Assembly (NCBI RefSeq): GCF_020804225.1
Contig: NZ_WJBI01000001.1
Span: 112,942-176,941 of the forward strand
From: Methanosarcina sp. DH2
GTDB taxonomy: Archaea; Halobacteriota; Methanosarcinia; Methanosarcinales; Methanosarcinaceae
Length of the DNA stretch: 64,000 bases
Direction of reading: 5' to 3'
The notes under the pieces were generated by a model. It saw only the letters and a list, made by a program, of their open reading frames with translations, searched no databases and was not told the DNA's origin. Position 1 is the stretch's first letter. Each line of letters begins with the position of its first letter. Of this stretch, positions 55,579-64,000 are shown piece after piece. The position numbers and the translations under genes are program-made.

Positions 55579-56859
55579 TTCTTTTACCCCCGCAATAATC
55601 TATCAGACGTTTCCCCTTAATTTGTCTGATATCCTGCAAAAACAGGACACGTTAACATAGGTAGTATACTATCAATAAATTGAAGGCTCATCTCGCAAAG
55701 GAAGGCCTTAAGTTTTTATTGCTTTTTCAGATCGGCCCCAATTCCGTTTTCCATATTTTTCCTTTCATTTTATGGAAGCCTTCCAGAACACAGATAAGTT
55801 AAAGCCTCAAATTCCTCTTTCCCCAATTGACAGTTTATGGTTTCACCATTATGTCGTTTCCCTTTAAATGAATAAATATCCTTAGAATATAAGTTTTAGC
55901 CTTGCATCAATATCTTTTGTCAGTAAACTCTGATTACGTGCATATACTGAACTCGTCTGTTTCATTTTTTATAGCCGATTGACATTTTTCATATTTTGCT
56001 TGAATCCTTCTGAACTGGAGAAGTTCCTTACTGATTTATACGCTCTCAGGACAGGGCTAACAGGTGCGCTTTTTTACTACTATACTCAATGTCCTCTTAG
56101 CTCTATATTTTTATTATACCCGAATGGATAAATAAGCACCCTGTGAATACACTATTTTCTTAATGGATACTTCATTAGACCCAGAAGCTTTTTTTAAAGT
56201 ACTTACTTTCCCCTTTTTCCTTCCACCAGCAGCTATACCATTTTTTATAATTGATCATTGCCTGTATGGTGCTTTTCTCTTGCTCACTTGCTCAGACCGG
56301 TTAAATCCCTCCTGTACTGGTCCCTGAGAGCTATGCTGGGCAGGTAACTGCAGGTAACTGAGTCAGGGCGTATAACTGTGATTTACGACCTTATACTTTA
56401 TACCAATCTTTATATAGTTTCTCTCCAGGCTGCTTTATCTTTAGAGAAATTGACTTCAAATCAACATTTCTTTATTTTTACAGAATTGGCGCATTTTTTA
56501 CATTTGCTGTTAAGATGTAAACTATAATGGATTAACTCGCTCTTATCGCTAATCTGCCTATTAAAAAAGCTTTTTTTTTAAATATTTAGAAAATATGCCC
56601 TGGTTTTCTAATATTCTCGAGATCCAAAAACCGGAATAAAGAAAATTATAATTCTTGCTTATATATCAGTAACTCTCTATTTAATAAGGAAGCATTCTCG
56701 TAAGTTATCAATATTTCAACAAATTTTTTTCAGTCATATGTTAACTCTATATATATCTTCTTCCAATTATCTTTTAAATGATAGCCTTTAATATTTTTGC
56801 ATTTATACACATACAGGGGGTTATAGTATAATGCATATTCATAGGGGGGTGGAGAGGGT
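55579..56859. other. 1.28 kb non-coding region between divergent genes
   Basis: No gene of any length is supported. The DNA is AT-rich with several TATA-like sites (about 56655-56666 and 56747-56757). It is the longest empty stretch in the window. It may hold two promoters and a long leader. Confidence 0.55.
56747..56757 (+). promoter_or_regulatory. TATA box for the double GT2 gene
   Basis: CTATATATATC lies about 105 bases before the TTG start at 56860. A TATA-like GCTTATATATC lies a further 90 bases upstream. Confidence 0.4.
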
Positions 56860-58455
56860 TTGTATTCAGCCCTTACACTTTGTCTTAATTCTCTAATTTC
56901 CGATCCTATCAGTATAGTCTCATCGCAATCTCAACTTTCCGATAGACCTCTAAGACACGAGTTTACGGTCTTGATTCCAGCTCAAAACGAGGAGGCTTCC
57001 ATCGGGAGTAAGGTCCTGCTTGCGGCAAGTTACGCAGACCGGGTACTTGTGCTTGACAAAGGTTCTACTGACCGAACTATGGAAGTGGCAGCTCTGGGAG
57101 GGGCAAGAGTAGTCCCTCTGGCGGGAGGAGAAGAGGCATTGCTCAAAATCCTTTACAGGGCATCTCTTGATTCAGAGCTTGTGGTTCTTATATATCCTGA
57201 ATGTATGCAGGATATAGATCTGCTTTCTCATGTTCTCGAACCGCTAAGGCAGGGATTTGACATGTCTGTAGGTTCCTGGCCCTGCCGCGTTTCCTGTGAA
57301 CAGGAGACGGTTATGCTTCTGAACGGGAAAAACACTTTCAAAGAAAAAATAGGCTTTCTTGCCGTAACCTCAAGGTCACTTCAGAATATTAGCTCAGGCA
57401 AAGAGCATCTATCTTTAAAATCTTTGCTCTCTGCCGCGAAAACCGAAAACCTTAAAGTTAATTATCTGAGCTTTGACGTTGATCCTGCTTTTCGGAAGCT
57501 TGAAAGCACCCGTATAGGAGTTGTAATACCTGCCTATAACGAAGAATTGCTTATCGGTGAGACTCTTCGTGGGATTCCTGAGTATGTAGATAGGATCTAT
57601 GTGATCGATGATGGTAGTACTGACCGGACTGGAGAAATCATAAAAAAATTCGGAGATCCGAGAATCGTCTATCTGCGCCACGAAGTGAATAAAGGTGTCG
57701 GGGCAGGGATAATTAACGGGTACAAGCTTGCTTTAAAAGACGAAATGGATATCATAGCAGTTATGGCTGGGGATAACCAGATGGACCCTGCCCAGCTTCC
57801 CAGGTTAATCTTTCCGATTATCGAGGGGTCGGCTGACTATACAAAGGGTAACAGGCTTCTCTCCGATAATTTTATGACCGGGATGAGCAGGTGGAGATCT
57901 TTTGGAAATCTTCTGCTGAGCTTTTTGACTAAAATAGGGAGTGGATACTGGCATATCATGGATCCCCAGAACGGGTATACAGCTATTTCCAGGCAGGCCC
58001 TCGAGGTTATCGACCTGGATTCAGTTTATCCTTATTATGGTTATTGTAATGACCTGCTGATCAAGCTCAATGCTTTTGGAATGAGGGTTATGGATGTAGT
58101 AATCCCTGCCCGTTACGGCAGAGAGAAGTCGTCCATAAGATATAGCAAATACATCCGGAAGGTCTCACCCATGCTTTTCAGAGGTTTCCTCTGGAGGCTA
58201 AGAATCAAATATACGGTTCTGGATTTCCATCCCCTGGTTCTGTTCTACTTCCTTGGGATGCTTGCCCTACCTGTGAGTCTTCTCCTTGGTCTCTGGGGTT
58301 TCTTGCAGGTACTGCTTCAAAACCCGCTTCCGTCCTATTACCCACTCCTTGGTTTCCTGGTACTGGGTACTGGACTTCAAATGCTCCTGTTCGGAATGCT
58401 CTTTGATATGCAGGTTGAAAAGAAAAGGAATGAAAGAGTAGGACTTGCTCGTTAA
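56860..58455 (+). CDS. Double GT2 protein with degenerate first domain
   Basis: This 531-residue protein has two GT2 units. Residues about 35-205 look like a GT2 fold (LIPAQNEEASIGSK, LEPLRQGFDM), but LDKGSTDRT replaces the usual DDGSTDRT and IYPECMQD replaces SDGQHDP, so the metal site is lost. Residues about 216-450 are complete (VIPAYNEELLIGE, VIDDGSTDRT, MAGDNQMDP, MDPQNGYTAI). Two membrane segments end it. TTG 56860 follows GGAGAGGGT. The first unit may be structural or regulatory. The second is probably a polyprenyl-phosphate sugar transferase. Confidence 0.85.
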   Translation: MYSALTLCLNSLISDPISIVSSQSQLSDRPLRHEFTVLIPAQNEEASIGSKVLLAASYADRVLVLDKGSTDRTMEVAALGGARVVPLAGGEEALLKILYRASLDSELVVLIYPECMQDIDLLSHVLEPLRQGFDMSVGSWPCRVSCEQETVMLLNGKNTFKEKIGFLAVTSRSLQNISSGKEHLSLKSLLSAAKTENLKVNYLSFDVDPAFRKLESTRIGVVIPAYNEELLIGETLRGIPEYVDRIYVIDDGSTDRTGEIIKKFGDPRIVYLRHEVNKGVGAGIINGYKLALKDEMDIIAVMAGDNQMDPAQLPRLIFPIIEGSADYTKGNRLLSDNFMTGMSRWRSFGNLLLSFLTKIGSGYWHIMDPQNGYTAISRQALEVIDLDSVYPYYGYCNDLLIKLNAFGMRVMDVVIPARYGREKSSIRYSKYIRKVSPMLFRGFLWRLRIKYTVLDFHPLVLFYFLGMLALPVSLLLGLWGFLQVLLQNPLPSYYPLLGFLVLGTGLQMLLFGMLFDMQVEKKRNERVGLAR

Positions 58456-58586
58456 GATTAGGAAGTTTTCCTCTGGATCTTTTCTTATATTTTTTACTTA
58501 CAAAACTAGATGAATCACTGTTGATTCGGCCTCTTTTAGTCTTGTTCTTTAGTCTTATCTTTAATCCGACTCTTTTAGTCCGATTT

Positions 58587-58664
58587 TTTAACTCAACTCT
58601 TTTTCAATCAGGACTTTCTAGTCCGTTTAACTCAACTCTTTTTCAATCAGGATTTTCTAGTCCG
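58587..58664. repeat. 39-base tandem duplication covering a stop codon
   Basis: Two almost identical 39-base units (58587-58625, 58626-58664; one base differs). The second contains the TAG stop (58657-58659) and last codons of the minus-strand YdjM-like gene. Confidence 0.85.
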
Positions 58665-59190
58665 GGCTATTTTTATTCATTTTCTTTTTTATCCAGACGC
58701 CGGCAAAAATCACAATTATCCCCATTCCCATAACTTCTGCAATGAAGATTTGGGATAGTTCGGGCTTGAATGAGCTTTCCAGCATTTTTATTAAATATTC
58801 AAGACCTGTGTAATCAATAGAATCCCTTGGGAAACTCCATCCAAGCAGAGGCCATAAGAAAGTTTGGGGTCGTCCCCATACCTGGTCTTCAAGGAGGTGG
58901 AAAAAAGAGCCAGAAGCAAGGGCAAATACCCTGGCATCCTTTCTCTTTTGATACAGGTAAATACCAGCAAGAGCGAGAAGGCAGCTGAACAACAGAGTAT
59001 GACCTATCATGCGTCCATTTGCAAAAGTCGATGCGAATATTACTTTTCCTATTGGTTTATCTATCAGGTCAGGTAGAAGGGCTCCAATAGCAAGATACCT
59101 TAAATCTATTACGGATTTCAAACGAGGAATGAATATTCCGAGTCCGATAAATATCCCCAGCGTTATTCCCAGATGTCCGAAGAGAAGCAT
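58657..59190 (-). CDS. YdjM/LexA-binding-like membrane hydrolase
   Basis: This 177-residue protein has four or five membrane segments and the conserved histidine/acid set of the YdjM family: GHLGIT near the start, LLPDLIDK, GHTLLF and HLLEDQVWG. Family members are putative metal-dependent hydrolases of unknown substrate. It ends with TAG; reading through would add nine codons. Its 3' end lies in a 39-base tandem repeat. It is convergent with the double GT2 gene. Confidence 0.85.
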   Translation of the reverse strand: MLLFGHLGITLGIFIGLGIFIPRLKSVIDLRYLAIGALLPDLIDKPIGKVIFASTFANGRMIGHTLLFSCLLALAGIYLYQKRKDARVFALASGSFFHLLEDQVWGRPQTFLWPLLGWSFPRDSIDYTGLEYLIKMLESSFKPELSQIFIAEVMGMGIIVIFAGVWIKKKMNKNSPD

Positions 59191-59280
59191 CGAAGGTTAT
59201 AGAGGTCCTTCATTTATATCTAAATATTGTCTGTTATTTATATTTTCTTCATTATAAGTTTTGCTGATTCTCTGATTATA

Positions 59281-61377
59281 TCATTCACCTGTATACTCTA
59301 TAGTAAGTTTGGGTCTCTGGTTTTTATCTTGCCATTCCGAACTGTAGAAAGCAATATAGTTTCTGTTTTCTACTTTGGCTTTTATCAGAAAACCGGTATT
59401 TTCATACTTTCCACTGGTATACTCTTTAACGAGATCGGTTACGTCCAGTTCATAATACCTCTCGTCGGGAAGGGTACTGCCCTTAATAGTTATTGTCGCG
59501 TATGGAGTGCTCCCCTGAGAAACACCATTTTTATCGTACCAGTCTCCCCCGGGGTTCTGCCAGAGAGTGCCTGTTTCTCTTGCTTCCCATGTAACATGTT
59601 CCTCACACCATTTTTCCGGTCTGTACACTTCCAGAATAGTATCTTTCGGCCTGGCTTCGTCAGGGTAATACCAGAAAAGAGAAAGGGTTGCTTTTTCAAT
59701 ATTGTTCGTTCCACCCAGCTGGTTCAGTTCAAACAATATCACATCCCTGTACTTTCCGCCTTCTGACCTCTCTCCCAAATCCATGTATTCGGTTTCCCTG
59801 AATGTCGTGTTAGGAGACTCTTCTTTCAGCCTGTTGTCTGAGACAACTGACGGTAAGGCAGTTTTAAGGTTTTCATTATCCGATTCTCCCGAAGTGAAAC
59901 TCAAAAAGATATTTTTCACAAACCTTATTATTTTTGAAATCATCCTTTCAATACCTGATTCAGGACCTTCTTCCTGTCCCGCATCCGTGTCATGCTCATC
60001 TATCTCATAAGGCAACTCTTGAGGCCCTGCTTGTAAAGCCTCTGTACAGGGCAGGTTCTCTGCTGAAGATCCTTTTTTATCCAGCTGTTCTACAAGTGCA
60101 GGGTCGGCTTGCATATCCGACTCAGAGCTAGCATACATATAGTTCCCACCTGCATTATTTAAGAGACAGTTATTTTGAAGGATAAAAGAATGAGTGTTTT
60201 CCAATTTGTTATAAAAAGCGTAACCTTCTCCGGCTGTAGAACTCGATTGAGTATTAATTATTATATTATTTCGTGCAATGGTTGTATATCCTGACCCTGT
60301 AGAGGAAAACTCGTTGTCCACCTCTTTATGGGCAATTGCCGCCCCATAGCATCCGTCGAATATGTTGTTTTCTATGAGGGTATCGTAAAAACCGTTGAGG
60401 ACTACACCCCCCGACCAGTCTGCACCAGGGTTAATACCGGTTTTGTAAAATTTATTATTGTGAATATAAACATCTTTTGCAGAGTCTTTTGAATACACGG
60501 ACCCATAGCCCGTAATCCAGATTCCCGCTGCATTTGTTTCATATAACAGGTTGTTGTAGATTTCGATATCATTCATTACTGTTGAAGAACCTGCTTTCTG
60601 GATTTCAATCCCGGCTCCCCCTTCCCCTTCGGAATTGATAACGTTGTTATAGAATTTGACGTGATTTCCATTATATATCCTGAGCCCACTGTTTGTTCTG
60701 CATGTTATTTTGTTGTTCCATGCTTCCACATTTGAGGAATATATAACATAAAGAGCGTCATGCCCGAGTTTATATATGGTGTTATTATAAAACTGAATAT
60801 TGGAACCTTTGACTACTTTCAGCCCATCCCCGTGGTTGTCATGCATATACATGTCATGAACCTGAATATTTTTGCAGTTAAGGAAATGGATCAGGTTGTA
60901 ATACCCTTTTCCCCTGCCTTTTTCTTTATTTCCGTCATGATTCCCGTCAATTTCGAAACCTTTTACAGTAATATTCTGGCTTTCCGAGCTATCTATCTGG
61001 GTAATGAGTGGTTTTTCCAATGGCCAGTCTGCTTTGTCCTCAAGTTTTATCACAGCTGTGGAATCCCCTTCCAGCACCGTATCGCTCCCGATAAAAATGC
61101 TGCCCGAGATAACGTATGTTTTAGGGCCTTTCAAATGAACGGTTGTGAACTCCGGATTTTCTGCAACGTATGCGAGGGCTTTATTGATCTCTACCTGGTC
61201 GTCGGTCCCATCGCAGTTAAAGTCCCCACTCCCGTCGGTATTTACATAAACAGTCATTTCAGGAGAGGCAGATGAGAGGGTAACGGCTATACTTGAGATC
61301 AGAATAATAAGAATTAAGATCAGGATTCCTTTTTTCTTTTTTTCTCCCATCTTATGTATCCATTGATTTTCGTTCAT
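59281..61377 (-). CDS. Secreted disaggregatase-like protein with one C-terminal repeat
   Basis: This 698-residue exported protein starts with a signal segment (GILILILIILISSIAVTLSS) and continues with a beta-helix (NVEAWNNKITCRTNSGLR, HNNKFYKTG). The usual EPEDNG end of the helix is missing. In its place is an acidic linker (EIDEHDTDAGQEEGPESG) and a short hydrophobic stretch, then one disaggregatase repeat (DNRLKEESP, about 511-698). ATG 61377 follows GGGGGT. It resembles 61745-63355 in the first 250 residues, so the two are tandem duplicates with different tails. Confidence 0.83.
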   Translation of the reverse strand: MNENQWIHKMGEKKKKGILILILIILISSIAVTLSSASPEMTVYVNTDGSGDFNCDGTDDQVEINKALAYVAENPEFTTVHLKGPKTYVISGSIFIGSDTVLEGDSTAVIKLEDKADWPLEKPLITQIDSSESQNITVKGFEIDGNHDGNKEKGRGKGYYNLIHFLNCKNIQVHDMYMHDNHGDGLKVVKGSNIQFYNNTIYKLGHDALYVIYSSNVEAWNNKITCRTNSGLRIYNGNHVKFYNNVINSEGEGGAGIEIQKAGSSTVMNDIEIYNNLLYETNAAGIWITGYGSVYSKDSAKDVYIHNNKFYKTGINPGADWSGGVVLNGFYDTLIENNIFDGCYGAAIAHKEVDNEFSSTGSGYTTIARNNIIINTQSSSTAGEGYAFYNKLENTHSFILQNNCLLNNAGGNYMYASSESDMQADPALVEQLDKKGSSAENLPCTEALQAGPQELPYEIDEHDTDAGQEEGPESGIERMISKIIRFVKNIFLSFTSGESDNENLKTALPSVVSDNRLKEESPNTTFRETEYMDLGERSEGGKYRDVILFELNQLGGTNNIEKATLSLFWYYPDEARPKDTILEVYRPEKWCEEHVTWEARETGTLWQNPGGDWYDKNGVSQGSTPYATITIKGSTLPDERYYELDVTDLVKEYTSGKYENTGFLIKAKVENRNYIAFYSSEWQDKNQRPKLTIEYTGE

Positions 61378-61744
61378 TTTGTACCCCCAATACACTCTAC
61401 TATAACTCTCTAAGCTTAAAAAAAGTTATCTGTTAATATATGTAAAAAAATTTTATATGACTATTCTGGATTTTTCTCAGGGCCTTATGTCCAAAGAGCC
61501 TGATTCTTAAATAAGTTTGATCTTAATTCAACTTAAAATTTGTTAAAAATATGGAGTGATAAAAATATAAAGATATAAAATTATAAACGTTTTAAAAAAG
61601 GTTTAAGTTAGACTGATACGGATCTGGAGCAGTTTTAATTGTAAAAGTTAAAAGCAAACCCCGCAAGTCTAACTCTAAGTTGGAAGCCTTCTTTCCGTGG
61701 CTGTAAAAATTAAAGTTTTTAATTAAGGGTGTACTGAGAAAATA
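61378..61744. other. Intergenic region between tandem disaggregatase-like genes
   Basis: No gene. Several A/T-only stretches (near 61540-61610) could hold the promoter of 59281-61377; on the minus strand AATATAAAGATATAAAATTAT is cut from this area and is TATA-like only loosely. Confidence 0.35.
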
Positions 61745-63355
61745 TTAAATTTGAATTTTAAAGCAGAATAGAAGAAAAACTCTCAGGAATATCCTGAATA
61801 TCCTCCACTCCGGCGAAAATATCTGGTTCCACCAGGCCACATATCCGGGCATCACTCCTGACTTTGATGCTTCTTCAGTGTTTCCGTACCTCCCTATATT
61901 GATCCTCTGTCCGTTGTCTTCAGGCTCATTTGAGTAATCAGAGGAAGGATACCCTGCATCAATGCACTGAGAGCTTCTAATGTCCTTAACCCACATTTTC
62001 CCGTTCCATCTACCACCTGATGATCTGAGATGATAATCATTTTCTTTCTGATCTGCGAAAAGAGGGTTTACATAAATATCGCTAGTAGATATTGCGTTTC
62101 TATAATCTCCTGCTACATTCTTGTAAAAGCAGTTGTTTTCCAGTAAAAAGCTATGGGTTTCAGGGAGATAATTGACAACACCATATCCTGTCCCGCTCGA
62201 CTCGCTCTTGCGACGTTCAGTATTTGTAATGATGTTATTACGGACAATGGTCGTGTACCCCGTACCTTTTGGTGAAAGATCTGTAGAGTAACCTGTCGGG
62301 TACATTAGTGCGATAGCAGTATGATATGTGCCGTCAAACACGTTATTCTCAATCAGGGTATTGTTAAACCCACTTGTTACAATACCTCCTACCCAGTCAA
62401 TACTGGGGTTCGTGCCTGTGCTATAGAATGTGTTGTGATGAATATGTACATTCTGCGCTTCTTCTACAGGGTAGTTACCATATGCCAGTAGCCAGATGCC
62501 AGGTCCGTAAGTGTCGTGGATGGTATTGTTATATACTTCTATATCATCCATGATCCCTGAGGATTTCTGGATCTGAATTCCGGGTCCGCCCGCGCTCCAA
62601 TGATAAAAGGAATCAATAGTATTGTCATGGAATTTTACATGATTACAGTCCCATACTCTAAGCCCACTGTTAGTTCTGCAGGTTATCGTATTATTCCATG
62701 CTTCCATATATTGAGACTGGATTCCGTAAAAGCCGTCGTGACCTAGCTTATACACTTTATTGTCGTAAAACTGAATGTTGGAACTGTTTTCAACTTTCAA
62801 TCCGTCTCCATGACTGTCATGCATATACATATCATGAACCTGGATATTTGTTGAGTTTATGAGATGGATTAAATTATAGTATCCATCGCCTTTCTTTTTA
62901 TCTGTATTTCCGTCATGATTTCCATCCATCTCAAAACCTTTTACAGTAATATTTTGCTCTCCAGAGCTATTTATCTGTGTAATCAGGGGCTTGATCGCTG
63001 GCCAGTTTGCTCTATCTTCAAGTTTTATCACAGCCGTGGAATCCCCTTCCAGAACTGTATTGCTTCCGATAAGGATGCTGTCTGAAATAACGTACGTATT
63101 AGGGCCTTTCAAATGAACGGTTGTAAACTCAGGGTGTTCAGCGACGTATGCGAGGGCTTTATTGATCTCTACCTGGTCATCAGTCCCATCACAGTTAAAG
63201 TTCCCTCTCCCGTCTCCAGACACATAAACCGTCGTGCCTGATGGCGTGATAGAAAGGGTGGTCGTTGCCATTACAATCAGGAACATAAAGAATGCAATGT
63301 AAACTCCCGCTTTTTTTCTGTTTTCCAATCTTTTTAGAAGATCTTTTCCGTTCAT
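61745..63355 (-). CDS. Secreted disaggregatase-like beta-helix protein without repeats
   Basis: This 536-residue exported protein has a signal segment (YIAFFMFLIVMATTTLSI) and a full beta-helix that is close to 34048-36987 up to SSQCIDAGYPSSDYSNEPED. It ends in a short hydrophobic tail (FRIFLRVFLLFCFKIQI) instead of DNRLREASP repeats. It may be membrane-held or truncated. GGGATAAAAA precedes the ATG. It is the upstream member of a tandem pair. Confidence 0.83.
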   Translation of the reverse strand: MNGKDLLKRLENRKKAGVYIAFFMFLIVMATTTLSITPSGTTVYVSGDGRGNFNCDGTDDQVEINKALAYVAEHPEFTTVHLKGPNTYVISDSILIGSNTVLEGDSTAVIKLEDRANWPAIKPLITQINSSGEQNITVKGFEMDGNHDGNTDKKKGDGYYNLIHLINSTNIQVHDMYMHDSHGDGLKVENSSNIQFYDNKVYKLGHDGFYGIQSQYMEAWNNTITCRTNSGLRVWDCNHVKFHDNTIDSFYHWSAGGPGIQIQKSSGIMDDIEVYNNTIHDTYGPGIWLLAYGNYPVEEAQNVHIHHNTFYSTGTNPSIDWVGGIVTSGFNNTLIENNVFDGTYHTAIALMYPTGYSTDLSPKGTGYTTIVRNNIITNTERRKSESSGTGYGVVNYLPETHSFLLENNCFYKNVAGDYRNAISTSDIYVNPLFADQKENDYHLRSSGGRWNGKMWVKDIRSSQCIDAGYPSSDYSNEPEDNGQRINIGRYGNTEEASKSGVMPGYVAWWNQIFSPEWRIFRIFLRVFLLFCFKIQI

Positions 63356-64000
63356 TTTTTATCCCTGCACCCTGAGATATGTGCCTCCAAACTTGAAAAA
63401 AGTTTATTGCTGGAAGGTATTATCACTGGAATTTTAAAAAGCCTGATATCCTCAGCGATCTCACAGGTTTAGTCTTATATAACAGTCTATACAGGTTTAA
63501 CAGTTACAACAGTTCAAAACAATTCTGTACAAGCTTTCAGCTTTTTCTTGAATGCATACGAATTCCAACATTAAGATACTAACTACTGATTACGGCAGTG
63601 TACAAAAAGCTTATGTGCTTGAATTTATTCAACTTGTATGGAGGGTGTGTATTGAAGAAATGATGTCCTCAGAATCGTAATAGGCTAATTTTATTAAATC
63701 CTATTTTAACTAATTTTTATATACAGTTAGCTGATTTAAGTTTTTAACAGTAATATTTGAGCACTTCTGGAAATATATCCACTACTGAATTATTTATTTG
63801 CTCTTAACTGAGTTAATATTTCCTATAAACTTTTATTCTGATTTCTGCATAATATTGTCCACTAAAATTTCCTTTACCTTCATACGTTCTGTAATGTCTC
63901 GATTAACGTCACATAAAAAGAAAAAAGTAAATTCAGATATGTTTTATGCTAAGTTTTGCTCAGGAAAGGTTCCTTCACGTTGGTATACTTTCAAAAACTC
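63356..64000. other. Terminal intergenic region
   Basis: About 645 AT-rich bases to the window edge with no supported gene. It should contain the promoter of the 61745-63355 gene. GGAGGGTGTGT near 63640 precedes only a very short frame. Confidence 0.45.

Overview
The window is archaeal and almost certainly from a Methanosarcina species. The strongest marker is three secreted parallel beta-helix proteins of the disaggregatase type, a family described from Methanosarcina. They carry N-terminal beta-helix parts and, in two of them, C-terminal DNRLREASP-type repeats. Supporting signs are ribosome sites complementary to GGAUCACCUCC, TTG/GTG starts, TATA boxes, a DUF354 protein, a DUF1616 protein and a signal-peptide gene interrupted by an in-frame amber codon. 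No rRNA, tRNA, CRISPR array or intact insertion sequence was found.

Layout. (1) 0-9.8 kb is a rearranged accessory stretch. Two near-identical GT2 glycosyltransferase genes (1-672, cut by the window edge, and 7688-8602) bracket a full membrane acyltransferase, two broken fragments of it, an MntA-HepT toxin-antitoxin pair, a double-antitoxin/RelE cassette, an antitoxin remnant, a HEPN-like membrane protein and several copies of a hairpin repeat. (2) 9.1-13 kb holds an acylphosphatase fused to a perfect heptad-repeat tail and two surface proteins, one with the in-frame TAG. (3) 13.9-21.8 kb holds a flippase and a five-gene minus-strand operon whose four sugar enzymes match the WbpA/B/E/D route to UDP-2,3-diacetamido-2,3-dideoxyglucuronic acid. 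(4) 22.7-25 kb holds a small membrane protein, a CPBP protease and a DUF1616 protein. (5) 25.8-33.1 kb holds two GT2 enzymes, a GT-C/Wzy-like membrane protein and two GT4 enzymes. (6) 34-43 kb holds a large disaggregatase-like protein, a second flippase, and UDP-sugar supply genes (an epimerase, galU and ugd). (7) 43.9-49.4 kb is a plus-strand operon: DUF354, deacetylase, GT2, GT4 and a FemAB/GNAT-like protein. (8) 49.8-55.6 kb is a minus-strand set: third flippase, second GT-C protein, third deacetylase and second WbpB-like oxidoreductase. (9) 56.9-63.4 kb holds a double GT2, a YdjM-like membrane protein and two more disaggregatase-like proteins.

How it fits together (inference). The region looks like a surface-polysaccharide locus that makes UDP-Glc, UDP-GlcA, possibly UDP-Gal(NAc) and a diacetamido-uronic acid. 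It assembles chains on a lipid, flips them by Wzx-type flippases, joins or polymerises them by GT-C/Wzy-like proteins, and carries secreted beta-helix enzymes able to bind or cut the product. UDP-GlcA plus a possible UDP-GalNAc source next to disaggregatase relatives would fit methanochondroitin, but no gene here proves that product. Left (13.9-21.8 kb) and right (49.8-55.6 kb) blocks share a flippase/deacetylase/WbpB core and probably arose by duplication.
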